DNA of 64,000 nt from DCFW01 sp963790715 (GCA_963790715.1 CAWBPN010000018.1:992001-1056000); one strand, 5' to 3'; shown: positions 1-9,015, counted from the stretch's first letter. Notes: generated by a model not told the origin, from the sequence alone. Translations and numbers: made by a program.

Positions 1-1691
1 CGCTCTACGGCAACTCTTCCGCGATCGGCTTCAACATGATTATTAGCCTTTACGGTGCGAGGTTCCATGTCAAAGTGTATTTCGACCTTATCTCCCTTTT
101 TCCACTTTCTGTTTATGCAATAATATCCATCAGTCAAAGTGCCGTCAACACTAACACCGTTTACTTTTATTGAATATTCGGGATTCTGATTGTCGCTATA
201 TGTGTATAAGTCACTTGGAATTGCTTCATTGCGTGCCCATCCCGGTACACGTATCTTTAGTATGAATTGCTGTGCCGACTTAGGCGTAATGTCGATTCTT
301 ATATCGCCGTTCCATGGATAAAGCGTCGATTGCTTCAAAAGAATATTTTTACCGTCGACTTTTATGTTTGCTTCATTTGACATAAACAGGTTTACAAATA
401 CCGATTTGTTTTTTATGGCATAAACATATCCGGGCAAAGAAGGAATAAATCTGCAAAGGTTGGACGGACAGCATGCGCAACCGAACCAAGGTTCACGTTG
501 ATAATTTCCTACCGACATCAGCGGATTGGGATAGAAGAATCTGCCGCCGTCTAATGAAACGCCGGAAATTAAGCCGTTGTATAATGTACGTTCAAGAGCA
601 TCATAATATTTTGATTCACCATGCAATAAGAATAACCTGTAATTGAAATAAACTTGAGCAATTGCAGCACATGTTTCGCAATAAGCCGATAAGTTCGGTA
701 ACTCATAGTTTTTGCCGAAAGCTTCGCCGTTTGAGGTAGCCCCGACGCCTCCTGTAATATAAAACTTCTTTGAGACAATGTTATTCCAAATTCTGTCAAT
801 AGCATGTATATAAGCCGTGTCGCCTGTCAATGCAGCCACATCGGCTATTCCAGAGTACATGTACCCGGCACGAACGGCATGTCCCACAGCTTCGTCCTGT
901 TCGACAATTGGTTTGTAGGTTTGGTTATATTCGCTGTGCGATGCAGTTTTACCTCTCATATCCAAAAAGAACTTAGCTTCATCAAGGTATTTCTTATCGC
1001 CTGTTACTAAATAGAGTTTGCAAAGAGCCATTTCTGCAATTTGGTGTCCAGGTACTATTTTCAACTGATTATCGCCCGGTCCTAAAGCACGACATACACA
1101 ATCGGCATATTTAATAGCTATATTAAGAAGATTCCGTTTCCCAGTTGCTTGATAATAAGCAACAGCACCTTCAATAAGATGTCCCAAGTCGTAAAGTTCG
1201 TGACTTCCGTTTTCCTCGTTTACCCATCTTTTAGCGCCCGACCATGAATGCGGATGTTTCGGGTTCATCGTACGGGCGGTATATAAGTATCCGTCCGGTT
1301 CTTGTGCTTTGCCTACTATAGTAATTATGCTGTCGATATAATGTTCAAGTTTCTTGTTTGGGTATGTTTGCAAAGAGTAAGCAGCGCCTTCAATAGTTTT
1401 ATACACATCAGTGTCGTCAAAAGGGAAGCCACCTATTTTGTATGAATCGCTTGGATGAGCAGCGCGAATGAAATTGGTATAGCGTCCGGTTTCCTCACAT
1501 TTGCTGAATGCAAGAGGAATAGTTACTTTCCTGCTGGCATTAAGGTGTTGTTTCCAAAATGTATCTTCAATCTTTACAGATGTAAAAGGAACTGGGGTTA
1601 TAGGATAACCCATGTGCATCACTTGAGCTTTGCCTATTATGGATGTTCCAAACAGAAAAGCAGTGCAGATAATAATTATGTCTTTTTTCAT
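1..1691 (-). CDS. GH127 beta-L-arabinofuranosidase (partial, C-terminus outside window)
   Basis: This is an exported glycoside hydrolase of family 127 (formerly DUF1680), which releases beta-L-arabinofuranose from plant glycans. The reading frame is open from an ATG at 1691 to the left edge, so the C-terminus is missing. It begins with a signal peptide (MKKDIIIICTAFLFG... cleaved near KAQ). The family's zinc-cysteine centre is visible: YCETCA near residue 340 and FGCACCPSN near residue 405, which match the Glu/Cys and Cys-Cys ligands, the first Cys of the CC pair being the nucleophile in the characterised enzyme. The frame ends in NHVEADRGRVAVE, the start of the C-terminal sandwich region. 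Family assignment is firm; exact substrate is inferred. Confidence 0.9.
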   Translation of the reverse strand, partial: MKKDIIIICTAFLFGTSIIGKAQVMHMGYPITPVPFTSVKIEDTFWKQHLNASRKVTIPLAFSKCEETGRYTNFIRAAHPSDSYKIGGFPFDDTDVYKTIEGAAYSLQTYPNKKLEHYIDSIITIVGKAQEPDGYLYTARTMNPKHPHSWSGAKRWVNEENGSHELYDLGHLIEGAVAYYQATGKRNLLNIAIKYADCVCRALGPGDNQLKIVPGHQIAEMALCKLYLVTGDKKYLDEAKFFLDMRGKTASHSEYNQTYKPIVEQDEAVGHAVRAGYMYSGIADVAALTGDTAYIHAIDRIWNNIVSKKFYITGGVGATSNGEAFGKNYELPNLSAYCETCAAIAQVYFNYRLFLLHGESKYYDALERTLYNGLISGVSLDGGRFFYPNPLMSVGNYQREPWFGCACCPSNLCRFIPSLPGYVYAIKNKSVFVNLFMSNEANIKVDGKNILLKQSTLYPWNGDIRIDITPKSAQQFILKIRVPGWARNEAIPSDLYTYSDNQNPEYSIKVNGVSVDGTLTDGYYCINRKWKKGDKVEIHFDMEPRTVKANNHVEADRGRVAVE

Positions 1692-2187
1692 ACGTATTGT
1701 TTTGTTATCTTCTACAAAGTAAGATATAAAAAAGTATTTATGAAAATGACAATGTAACATATGTATCATGCACATGTTACCTTTGTATTTTTTTAATGAA
1801 CTTTTGATATTCCGGATTTAAGCCATAAGTACAGTAGTATTGCTCATTTACAAGTTGCTGCACCATAAATATTATAAACCTTGTAATATATTGCATCACA
1901 AGATTGTTTTTTATATCACTTCAAATATGACATAAGATTAAAATGGAATTTAAATATTGTTATTTGTGTTCAGTGTATACGCAGCATATCAAGAATGTTG
2001 CAGTTATATAATTAGGAATATAACACAAAGAGCAAGAAATAATGAAGAGTCATTTACTTATTTTTAGCTGTCTGTTGATAGCTATTTTTATTATTGGGTT
2101 AAGCGGATGATAATAGTTCGTTAGACTAACATTGCAAGATATGTCAATATTTCATGTATGTATAATAAAATAAATATATAGCTAACG
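1692..2187. other. Intergenic region between divergent GH127 and hypothetical gene
   Basis: About 500 bp of AT-rich DNA separates the two divergently transcribed genes, so it must hold both promoters, but no clean TAnnTTTG box was found for either. A short reading frame at 2042-2110 on the plus strand encodes a hydrophobic 22-residue peptide (MKSHLLIFSCLLIAIFIIG...). It could be a small membrane peptide or chance; there is no independent support. Confidence 0.4.
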
Positions 2188-3309
2188 ATGATATCATTTA
2201 AACAAGAATTCCTGTTTTTTATTATAGTTTCTTTTGTTGGTAATTCACAAATGTATGCCCAACATAATTCAGACAAAACTGTCAGGATAAAGTGGACAAA
2301 AGAAATGCTTAATAAGCTACGTAAAATGAATGCGCATAAAAATAAACGTCCAAAGACTCCAATTAAAAACTTGGCAAAATCATCAAAAGGTACGAAGCCC
2401 AAAGAAGACGTTTCTATACGGAAAATGAAAAAAGACAGTATGTCGGTTCATGAATTTGTCAATCAGGAATTGATAGATAAATTAATACAAAGGAGTTTGA
2501 AAAATCAAAATACAGGTGTACATCCATTAATGGGAATGTCTGTTTTCCAGGGATATTATGAAACTAACCCTACTAAACAAAAAGGTATATCTGCCAATTG
2601 GCGATGGTTGGTGCCAAAAGATTTTATAAAAAATTTGCCGCATCCCGAACTTATTGATTGTAAAGATCGTTGGCAAACATGGTTCCCGGGTGGTGGTAAG
2701 GGCACATTAGGTCCGATGCCGCAATCACATTTTAATATACGAAACGGGGTAATTGATTTTGGTACTAATTGTTCTCTTGAGGGCATCGCGAAGTTCTTAT
2801 TCAGGCATCATCATCACAAGGACAAGAATCATTGGATTGATTATGCCTCATATCTTTCTGAAAAATCATTGGAGAATGTGCCGGTAGAAAAGTCTGATAG
2901 TTTAGTGCATATTAGTATGATTAATGCAAATAATCCGGGACAAATACCTGGTGATTGCAATAAGTATAAGATAGTATATTTCTTTTGCCATGACGATCGT
3001 AAAGTAAATAATGCTAATTTCAACTCCATCTGTCGATACGTAAACACACATGAATCAAAATATGAACTGGTTCCATGTTCAGATATCGACAGCGTAGCAA
3101 AGGCGGCATTGTTTTTGAAACATAGCGGATATTTCAAACAAGCATACACCATATATAATATAGGAGGTGTATTAGATAAATTCTGTAAAATAGTGAAATG
3201 GAAAGAGAAAACTATTAGACCTACGCTTTTTATATTGGATGATAAGAATACTATTCTGAAAGCCGTCAAAGAAGAAGATATAAATGCTGCGTTGCAAAGT
3301 TTACCGTAA
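2188..3309 (+). CDS. Exported protein of unknown function, possible thioredoxin-like C-terminal domain
   Basis: I do not recognise this 373-residue protein. A signal peptide is clear (residues 1-25, ending MYAQ). Residues 30-75 are very lysine-rich, and a run of four histidines occurs near residue 210 (FRHHHHKDKNHW). The C-terminal third has the look of a thioredoxin-like fold: a hydrophobic strand KIVYFFCHDD near 265, and RPTLFILDD near 345, which resembles the cis-proline strand of that fold. No CxxC motif is present, so redox activity is not supported. It stands alone between the GH127 gene and an acetyltransferase of opposite strand. The thioredoxin-like reading is an inference from pattern only. 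Confidence 0.6.
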   Translation: MISFKQEFLFFIIVSFVGNSQMYAQHNSDKTVRIKWTKEMLNKLRKMNAHKNKRPKTPIKNLAKSSKGTKPKEDVSIRKMKKDSMSVHEFVNQELIDKLIQRSLKNQNTGVHPLMGMSVFQGYYETNPTKQKGISANWRWLVPKDFIKNLPHPELIDCKDRWQTWFPGGGKGTLGPMPQSHFNIRNGVIDFGTNCSLEGIAKFLFRHHHHKDKNHWIDYASYLSEKSLENVPVEKSDSLVHISMINANNPGQIPGDCNKYKIVYFFCHDDRKVNNANFNSICRYVNTHESKYELVPCSDIDSVAKAALFLKHSGYFKQAYTIYNIGGVLDKFCKIVKWKEKTIRPTLFILDDKNTILKAVKEEDINAALQSLP

Positions 3310-3362
3310 ATATATGCGTATCGTTATCAGTTGTTTATTTTGATTCTTATATCCTGATATTT

Positions 3363-3872
3363 TTATTTAATTTCCTTACGCATGATATAATCATTCATGA
3401 AGTATCCATTGCCGATAGGTTCATCACGGGTGCCGAACGTAGAGAAGCCTACATGTTTATAAAAACCGTAAGCAGGATTATCACGATTGACAAACAACTC
3501 AATAGCCAACGGATGTTGATATTTTTCCGAAAGATATTTAATGCCTTGTTCTATAATAAAGCGTCCTACTCCACTTTTTTGATACTCAGGTAAACAATAG
3601 ATTTTTTGGAAACGATAAAAACTGTCATTAACCTTTTCTATAGATAAATATCCGCATGGCTTATTATTTTTGTAGATAAGGAAAAACTTTTGGTGTTCCA
3701 TTTCCATCTGATTACGCAAACTATTTAAAGAATACATCATATCAAACATATAGTCAAGTTGCTTTGATGAAAGAATCACACTATAAGTCTGAGGGAATAC
3801 TTGCGCAGCCAATTCGTTTATCAAAGTACTATCTGCTACTGTCGCTTCACTAAACTTTAAATTTTCTTCCAT
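3363..3872 (-). CDS. GNAT family N-acetyltransferase
   Basis: A GCN5-related N-acetyltransferase that would transfer an acetyl group from acetyl-CoA to an amine; the substrate cannot be told from sequence. The acetyl-CoA pyrophosphate-binding motif is seen in YCLPEYQKSGVGRFIIE, and the C-terminal NPAYGFYKHVGF block is typical. The frame is open back to 3917, but the ATG at 3872 (MEENLKFSEATVADS) fits family starts better, because the extra 15 residues are unlike a GNAT N-terminus. A perfect dyad (3910-3924) lies 38 bases upstream of this start and could be an operator. Confidence 0.85.
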   Translation of the reverse strand: MEENLKFSEATVADSTLINELAAQVFPQTYSVILSSKQLDYMFDMMYSLNSLRNQMEMEHQKFFLIYKNNKPCGYLSIEKVNDSFYRFQKIYCLPEYQKSGVGRFIIEQGIKYLSEKYQHPLAIELFVNRDNPAYGFYKHVGFSTFGTRDEPIGNGYFMNDYIMRKEIK

Positions 3873-3909
3873 GTCGTATTTATTTTTTATTGTCAATGTT
3901 TCAATAAAT

Positions 3910-3924
3910 TGTAACATTGTTACA
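3910..3924. promoter_or_regulatory. 15-bp perfect dyad upstream of the GNAT gene
   Basis: The sequence TGTAACATTGTTACA is a 7+1+7 perfect inverted repeat, 38 bases upstream of the preferred GNAT start. Its size and symmetry suit a dimeric repressor site, but no regulator gene is adjacent. Function is inferred only. Confidence 0.3.
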
Positions 3925-3940
3925 CTAATGTTCCAGAATC

Positions 3941-3989
3941 ATAAAAATAAATCCTCGTAATAGTCTTTATATCAACTAATTACGAGGAT
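3941..3989 (-). terminator. Rho-independent terminator of the tRNA-Gly/tRNA-Leu unit
   Basis: Arms 3951-3964 and 3975-3989 form a 14-bp stem with one bulged base (ATCCTCGTAATAGT against ACTAATTACGAGGAT). Read on the minus strand the stem is followed by TTATTTTTAT, which fits a terminator placed directly after the tRNA-Leu 3' end. Confidence 0.75.
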
Positions 3990-3996
3990 CATACCG

Positions 3997-4081
3997 TACT
4001 CGGAGTGGGACTTGAACCCACACAGCTGCAATAGCCAAGGGATTTTAAGTCCCTCGTGTCTACCGATTCCACCATCCGAGC
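3997..4081 (-). tRNA. tRNA-Leu (TAA)
   Basis: The minus strand folds into an 85-nt class II tRNA. The acceptor stem is GCTCGGA with TCCGAGT and discriminator A; the anticodon loop ACTTAAAAT gives TAA; a long variable arm (GGCTATTGCAGC...) and the T-loop GTTCAAGTC are present. CCA is not encoded. It lies 7 bases behind tRNA-Gly and is probably co-transcribed with it. Confidence 0.95.
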
Positions 4082-4088
4082 GACTTGG

Positions 4089-4161
4089 AGCGGAAAACGG
4101 GACTCGGACCCGCGACCTCGACCTTGGCAAGGTCGCGCTCTACCAACTGAGCTATTTCCGC
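4089..4161 (-). tRNA. tRNA-Gly (GCC)
   Basis: A 73-nt tRNA on the minus strand with acceptor GCGGAAA paired to TTTCCGC, D-arm AGCTCAGTTGGTAGAGC, anticodon loop CTTGCCAAG giving GCC, and T-loop GGTCCGAGTCC. Its 5' end is about five bases downstream of the start predicted from a strong promoter at 4173-4204. Confidence 0.95.
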
Positions 4162-4172
4162 GTTTGCGGGGA

Positions 4173-4204
4173 CAAAGATAAATGTTTTTTATTTAATGAC
4201 AAAT
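4173..4204 (-). promoter_or_regulatory. Promoter of the tRNA-Gly/tRNA-Leu unit
   Basis: Read on the minus strand, TTTG (4201-4204) is followed after 20 bases by TATCTTTG (4173-4180), matching the Bacteroidetes primary sigma consensus TTTG/TAnnTTTG. Transcription would start a few bases before the tRNA-Gly 5' end. Confidence 0.75.
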
Positions 4205-4270
4205 ATTTCTCTGTTTTTTTATTCTTTGCTTCAATGCAAATTATAGAAAAATGAAAGAAAACTTGCACTA

Positions 4271-5272
4271 TTATTGGTTTCCAAGCAATATTTGCTCTAT
4301 ATTCTGAATTTCTTCTTCACTAAAATTAAGATGTTGCATAGCTTTGAGGTTATCAGCTAATTGCCCAACCGAACTGCTTCCGATTATTGCAGAAGTTATT
4401 CTATTATCGCGAAGTACCCATGCTAAAGCCATTTGGGCTAAACTTTGTCCGCGAAGTTCGGCAACGGCATTGAGTTTTGCGACTTTATTGATGATTTCAG
4501 GTGTTATGGTTGAACGTTGTAAAAAGCCTGTAGGACGCGATGCACGTGAATTTTCGGGTATGCCTTTTAAGTATTTGTTTGTTAGTATGCCTTGCGCTAA
4601 CGGAGAAAAAACTATAAATCCAGTCCCGTGCTGTGAGGCTATGGATAAATTATCTTGTTCAATACTGCGATCAAACATGTTGTAACGATACTGGCTGATA
4701 AGGCACGGTACGCCGTGGCTATTTAAATAGTTGTAAGCTAAAACTTGTTTTTCTGCCGGATATTTTGATATACCTACATACAAAGCTTTACCTTTTTTCA
4801 CAATATCCACTAACGCTTGCATTGTTTCTTCTATCGGGGTAACGCCGTCATAACGGTGTGAATAGAAAATATCGAAATATTCAAGGCCTGTACGCTTTAA
4901 GCTTTGATCAATACTTGCCATCAGGTTCTTACGTGATGATCCGTCTCCATAAGGACCATTCCACATACTGTGGCCGGCCTTTGTTGAGATGATTATTTCG
5001 TCACGATAACTAACAAGATTTTCATGAAATATTTTACCGAAGTTACGTTCTGCACTTCCCGGTGCAGGTCCATAATTATTGGCGAGATCAAAATGTGTTA
5101 TCCCATGATCAAAAGCATATAATAGCATATCACGAGCTGTTTGTTGATCATCTACATCTCCGAAATTATGCCATAAACCTAATGAAATACGTGGTAATAA
5201 TAAACCGCTTTTCCCACAACAGGTATAGGACATTTGACCGTTGTAGCGGTCTTCTGCAGGTTGATAATTCAT
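4271..5272 (-). CDS. Aldo/keto reductase, YghZ/L-glyceraldehyde-3-phosphate reductase type
   Basis: A 333-residue NADPH-dependent aldo-keto reductase acting in the cytoplasm on small aldehydes. The catalytic tetrad is recognisable: Asp in THFDLANNYG, Tyr in the same block, Lys in IISTKAG and His in FYSHRYDG. The N-terminus (YNGQMSYTCCGKSGLLLPRISLGLW) and the C-terminal SAIIGSSSVGQLADN, which binds the cofactor, resemble E. coli YghZ. It follows argH by 18 bases on the same strand, probably as the last gene of the pyrE-argH unit; no functional link to arginine synthesis is evident. Confidence 0.88.
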   Translation of the reverse strand: MNYQPAEDRYNGQMSYTCCGKSGLLLPRISLGLWHNFGDVDDQQTARDMLLYAFDHGITHFDLANNYGPAPGSAERNFGKIFHENLVSYRDEIIISTKAGHSMWNGPYGDGSSRKNLMASIDQSLKRTGLEYFDIFYSHRYDGVTPIEETMQALVDIVKKGKALYVGISKYPAEKQVLAYNYLNSHGVPCLISQYRYNMFDRSIEQDNLSIASQHGTGFIVFSPLAQGILTNKYLKGIPENSRASRPTGFLQRSTITPEIINKVAKLNAVAELRGQSLAQMALAWVLRDNRITSAIIGSSSVGQLADNLKAMQHLNFSEEEIQNIEQILLGNQ

Positions 5273-5290
5273 GATGAAAATATTATATGG

Positions 5291-6640
5291 TTATAGTCTT
5301 CCCAACAATTTTTTTTCGGCTGTGTCAACACGTTCGAAATCAAAATTATTGATAAGATTTTTCATTAACGTTTCAATCTTGTCGTTGCATAGGTTACCGA
5401 TGCTGCCTTCGTGTGTATGATGAATGTTTTTGTCGGGTGTGAATTTGCCGTCTTCTATTTCCAGTCCAACTTTTTTATATGCGTCACGGAATGGCATCCC
5501 GGCTGCCGCTAATTTGTTGACCTCTTCAACACTGAAGATTACATTGTATTTCGGGTCGTTGAGAATATGTTCATTTACCTTGATTCGCTCAATGATGTAT
5601 GTCGTCATATCTAGGCAGTCTTTCAATTCATTGAATACCGGTAGGAAAACTTCTTTGATGATTTGCAAATCTCTGAAATAGCCGCATGGAAGATTATTCA
5701 TAATCATCATAATCTGTTGAGGTAAAGCTTGTATCTTATTGCATTTTGCGCGAATAAGTTCAAATACATCAGGGTTTTTCTTATGCGGCATGATGCTTGA
5801 ACCTGTGGTGCATTCATCGGGCAACTTTATGAAGCCGAAATTTTGACTGTTGAATAGGCATGCATCAAATGCAAGTTTGGCTAATGTGCCTGCAACAGTT
5901 GCTAGCGCGAAAGCAACATTACGTTCCGTTTTACCACGTCCCATTTGTGCATATACCACATTATAATCCATGGAATCAAAGCCGAGCAACTCTGTTGTCA
6001 TTGTCCTGTTTAACGGGAAAGATGAACCATACCCTGCTGCCGAACCAAGAGGATTGCGGTTACTCATTTTGTAAGCAGCCTGCAAGAAAAGCATGTCGTC
6101 GGTAAGGCTTTCGGCGTATGCTCCGAACCATAGTCCGAATGAACTTGGCATTGCAATTTGCAGATGTGTGTATCCGGGCATTAATATATTTTTGAAATGC
6201 TCGCTTTGTTTGATAAGTTCTTTGAAAAGGCTGACGGTTTTTTCTACTATTTTTTGCAGTTCGGCACGAGTAAACAGTTTTAAATCGAGCAATACCTGAT
6301 CGTTACGAGAACGTCCGCTGTGGATCTTTTTGCCTACATCCCCTAAACGGCGTGTAAGCATCAGTTCCACTTGTGAATGTACATCTTCAACGCCTTCTTC
6401 GATAACAAAATCTCCACTTTCGGCTGTTGCATATATTTCTTTCATGGCTGTCAATAGGGTTTTCAGTTCTTCGGCAGTAAGCAGATTAATACTTTGCAAC
6501 ATAGTGATATGAGCCATAGAACCCAACACATCATATTTAGCTAAAAATAAGTCGAGTTCACGATCGCGGCCGACAGTGAAGCGGTCGATTTCAGGATTTA
6601 CTTTTGTTTTCTTTTCCCAAAGTTTTTGTGCCATTAGCAT
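5291..6640 (-). CDS. argH: Argininosuccinate lyase
   Basis: This enzyme splits argininosuccinate into arginine and fumarate, the last step of arginine synthesis. The fumarase/aspartase signature SSIMPHKKNPD is near residue 285, and HSGRSRNDQV near 110 is the argininosuccinate-binding loop. The length of 449 residues is normal. Two in-frame starts exist, at 6640 (MLMAQKLWEKK) and 6634 (MAQKLWEKK); the second matches most relatives. It begins only six bases after the SRPBCC gene, so translation of the two is likely coupled. Confidence 0.97.
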   Translation of the reverse strand: MLMAQKLWEKKTKVNPEIDRFTVGRDRELDLFLAKYDVLGSMAHITMLQSINLLTAEELKTLLTAMKEIYATAESGDFVIEEGVEDVHSQVELMLTRRLGDVGKKIHSGRSRNDQVLLDLKLFTRAELQKIVEKTVSLFKELIKQSEHFKNILMPGYTHLQIAMPSSFGLWFGAYAESLTDDMLFLQAAYKMSNRNPLGSAAGYGSSFPLNRTMTTELLGFDSMDYNVVYAQMGRGKTERNVAFALATVAGTLAKLAFDACLFNSQNFGFIKLPDECTTGSSIMPHKKNPDVFELIRAKCNKIQALPQQIMMIMNNLPCGYFRDLQIIKEVFLPVFNELKDCLDMTTYIIERIKVNEHILNDPKYNVIFSVEEVNKLAAAGMPFRDAYKKVGLEIEDGKFTPDKNIHHTHEGSIGNLCNDKIETLMKNLINNFDFERVDTAEKKLLGRL

Positions 6641-6646
6641 GAATAA

Positions 6647-7090
6647 TTAATATGGAATGGAGGTCAACATTTGAGCAAAACGTTCTAAGCCTTCATCTAT
6701 TTTGTCGAGTTTGCCTTTAAATACCGGCTTAAGATAAAATGGAATATCATAATGCAATGTGACTTTTATTTTTGATTCCATGTTGCTTACCGGCAGTATT
6801 TGTATCCATAAATTAGCTTCAACCGGAATGCCGGCTACTTCGTATTTTATAGATTTTGTAGGTTCACGATTAACCACTCTGAATGATAGATTTAATTGAC
6901 TAACCGGAACTGTTATGTAATCTTTGTCTATTACTATACTGTCTTTATTTATTGACATTCCATCTTTCTCAAATATCTCTTTGGGCAATTCGTTGATTAT
7001 GTCTTTTGCATTGTTGAGGTCTGAGAGTTTAGCGTAAACAGCCTCTTGTGCATAAGGTATGAACTTTACGCTACTTTCCACACTTTCCAT
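6647..7090 (-). CDS. SRPBCC-fold protein of unknown ligand
   Basis: A 147-residue cytoplasmic protein that looks like a START/polyketide-cyclase (SRPBCC) fold: alternating strands, a C-terminal long helix (KLDKIDEGLERFAQML) and a hydrophobic cavity pattern. It starts MESVESSVKFIPYAQEAVYAKLSDL, typical of Bacteroidetes members that sit next to pyrE. No catalytic residues can be named. It lies between pyrE (26 bases upstream) and argH (6 bases downstream). Confidence 0.75.
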   Translation of the reverse strand: MESVESSVKFIPYAQEAVYAKLSDLNNAKDIINELPKEIFEKDGMSINKDSIVIDKDYITVPVSQLNLSFRVVNREPTKSIKYEVAGIPVEANLWIQILPVSNMESKIKVTLHYDIPFYLKPVFKGKLDKIDEGLERFAQMLTSIPY

Positions 7091-7116
7091 TCTATAATTA
7101 AATTTGGTAATTCATT

Positions 7117-7749
7117 CTATACATCCCAATGAGCAGGATCTTTTCTCCATGTGTTCAGGGTGTCTATTTCATCTTCTGTTATATATTCTATTTTCAAAGC
7201 TTCTTCAAGAACCGCCTCATAATTAGTTAATGTAACTAATTGCACTTTGGCTTTTTTAAATGCTTCAATAGCTTCAGGGAAATCGTAGGTGAATGATGCA
7301 ACCATACCGATAACCTCGCAACCGTCGCGTCTGATAGCTTCAACTGCTTTCAGACTACTGCTTCCGGTAGAAACCAAATCTTCTATTACTACCACTTTCA
7401 TGCCGGGACGAAGCTCTCCCTCGATTAAGTTCTCAAGTCCATGATCTTTTGGTTTCGCGCGAACATATACGAACGGTAAGTTCAGTTCGTCGGCAACCAT
7501 GGCGCCTTGAGGTATAGCCCCTGTGGCTACTCCGGCAATAGCATCAACCGAACCGAAATGTTCAAGAATAACTCTTGCCATTTCGAGCTTGACGAAATTC
7601 CGAAGAGAGGGATAGGATAAGGTCTTGCGGTTGTCGCAATAAAAAGGCGATTTCCATCCTGCCGCCCACGTGAATGGGTTTGCCGGTTGTAGTTTGATTG
7701 CCTTAATTTTTAAAAGTTTTTCTGCAAATAATCTTTCTAACGTCTTCAT
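7117..7749 (-). CDS. pyrE: Orotate phosphoribosyltransferase
   Basis: It joins orotate to PRPP to make orotidine 5'-monophosphate in pyrimidine synthesis. The PRPP-binding motif VVVIEDLVSTGSS is at residues 119-131, and the flexible loop carrying VRAKPKDHG is just before it. The 210-residue length is normal. It is the first gene of a minus-strand unit with the SRPBCC gene, argH and the aldo-keto reductase, and a plausible promoter lies at 7776-7809. Confidence 0.97.
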   Translation of the reverse strand: MKTLERLFAEKLLKIKAIKLQPANPFTWAAGWKSPFYCDNRKTLSYPSLRNFVKLEMARVILEHFGSVDAIAGVATGAIPQGAMVADELNLPFVYVRAKPKDHGLENLIEGELRPGMKVVVIEDLVSTGSSSLKAVEAIRRDGCEVIGMVASFTYDFPEAIEAFKKAKVQLVTLTNYEAVLEEALKIEYITEDEIDTLNTWRKDPAHWDV

Positions 7750-7775
7750 AACTTAATCATACTAATAATCAAGAA

Positions 7776-7809
7776 CAAATGTAATGAAAGAAGATGAAAG
7801 ATTACCAAA
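7776..7809 (-). promoter_or_regulatory. Candidate promoter of the pyrE-argH unit
   Basis: On the minus strand TTTG (7806-7809) is followed after 22 bases by TACATTTG (7776-7783), 27 bases from the pyrE start. The -7 box is a full match; the spacing is slightly long. Confidence 0.5.
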
Positions 7810-7862
7810 AACGAGAAATTTTTTATATATTTTATTTTATTGTAAGTAATAACTCTATTAAA

Positions 7863-8564
7863 TTATGTTTTTTGTACACGCGACATCGTGTAAATGCTGA
7901 TTTTTGTTTTTGTGCTTTTTTGAATTGCCTGGGCACATGATGCTGTTGTCGCTCCGGTGGTGAAAACATCGTCGATAATGAGTATGTGCTTGTTTGCCAA
8001 TGCCTCTGGATGAATGCATTGAAATACGTCTTTCATGTTTTCTGCCCTTTCCATAGCGTTCTTTTTTGTTTGGGTGGAAGTGTTAACCGTACGGATTACA
8101 GATGTTGTATCTATCGGAATATTTGTTATTTGTGAAATGCCCTTGGCTATCCATTCGCTTTGATTGTATCCTCTTTTTTTGTATCTTTTGTAATGTAACG
8201 GAACCGGCACCATATAATCGATACCTTCAAAGATTCCTGAAGGTTCTATCTCAGAAGCCATAAGTCGGCCTATGCATATACCAATTCCTTTTTGATTGTG
8301 ATATTTCAGATCATGGAGCAAATGCTTGTAATTATTGTTTTTTGAGTAAAAGAAGAATGCCCCTGCATGCACAATTTCGACACGCCCCCAAAGCATGCGT
8401 GCCATATAGTTGTCGAGATGCAGTTCGTCGTGTGTGCGTGGCAGTTTCATGTTGCATTCGATACATAGATATTTTTCACCCTCAGCCAAACGCCCGCCGC
8501 ATACCACACATGTTTGTGGAAACAACAAGCTTAGTAAGCCGTCAATCCATTTCTTCAATATCAT
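7863..8564 (-). CDS. comF: ComF family protein (phosphoribosyltransferase fold)
   Basis: A 233-residue protein with an N-terminal zinc-ribbon-like pair of CxxC motifs (CVVCGG and CIEC) and a C-terminal PRTase domain with the PRPP motif ILIIDDVFTTGATT near residue 200. Relatives take part in DNA uptake or single-strand DNA handling in competent bacteria; in Bacteroidetes the role is not settled. It overlaps recX by 23 bases, so the two are translated from one message. The neighbour pyrE has the same fold but is a separate enzyme. Confidence 0.88.
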   Translation of the reverse strand: MILKKWIDGLLSLLFPQTCVVCGGRLAEGEKYLCIECNMKLPRTHDELHLDNYMARMLWGRVEIVHAGAFFFYSKNNNYKHLLHDLKYHNQKGIGICIGRLMASEIEPSGIFEGIDYMVPVPLHYKRYKKRGYNQSEWIAKGISQITNIPIDTTSVIRTVNTSTQTKKNAMERAENMKDVFQCIHPEALANKHILIIDDVFTTGATTASCAQAIQKSTKTKISIYTMSRVQKT

Positions 8565-9015
8565 TTGTCAGATGTTTACGAATAATGTCCGGCTCAAACC
8601 CTTTTCCTATGGCAAAGCGCATAAGTTTCATATTTCTTTCATAATCTGATTTCGCCTTAATGGAGCTGCGTTTATGTTTAAGTACTTCTACCAGTATCTG
8701 CTCATAATCGGTGGAATCTACAGCATCCAAATTCTCTTTAATGATGTTCTTCGGTATCCTTTTTATAAGCAAAGCTTGATAGATTTTTTGTTTCCCCCAT
8801 TTATTGAAATGGAGTTTGTCATTGATAAAGAATTTGCAATAGCGGTCTTCATCAATGAACTTGTCGTTAACCAATCGTTGCAGTATACGTGTTTGTGCAG
8901 CTTCGGGCAAGTTCCATTTTATTAGTTTCTGACGGATTTCATCCTCGCAATGTTCTGATGCCGAACATATTGCAGCTGCTTTATTTAGAGCTTGTTCCTC
9001 AGATAATTCTATCAT
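8542..9015 (-). CDS. recX: Regulatory protein RecX
   Basis: RecX proteins bind RecA filaments and limit their activity. This 157-residue protein shows the usual repeated three-helix modules, with LIKWNLPEAAQTRILQRLVNDKFIDEDRYCKFFINDKL in the first two and KRIPKNIIKENLD in the next. It overlaps prmC by four bases (ATGA) at its start and comF by 23 bases at its end, giving a tightly packed prmC-recX-comF operon. recA itself is not in the window. Confidence 0.88.
   Translation of the reverse strand: MIELSEEQALNKAAAICSASEHCEDEIRQKLIKWNLPEAAQTRILQRLVNDKFIDEDRYCKFFINDKLHFNKWGKQKIYQALLIKRIPKNIIKENLDAVDSTDYEQILVEVLKHKRSSIKAKSDYERNMKLMRFAIGKGFEPDIIRKHLTNDIEEMD

Noticed and set aside
4012..4254. Plus-strand open frame of 80 codons over the tRNA pair
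   Set aside because: It reads through the complement of tRNA-Leu and tRNA-Gly; such frames are a common artefact.
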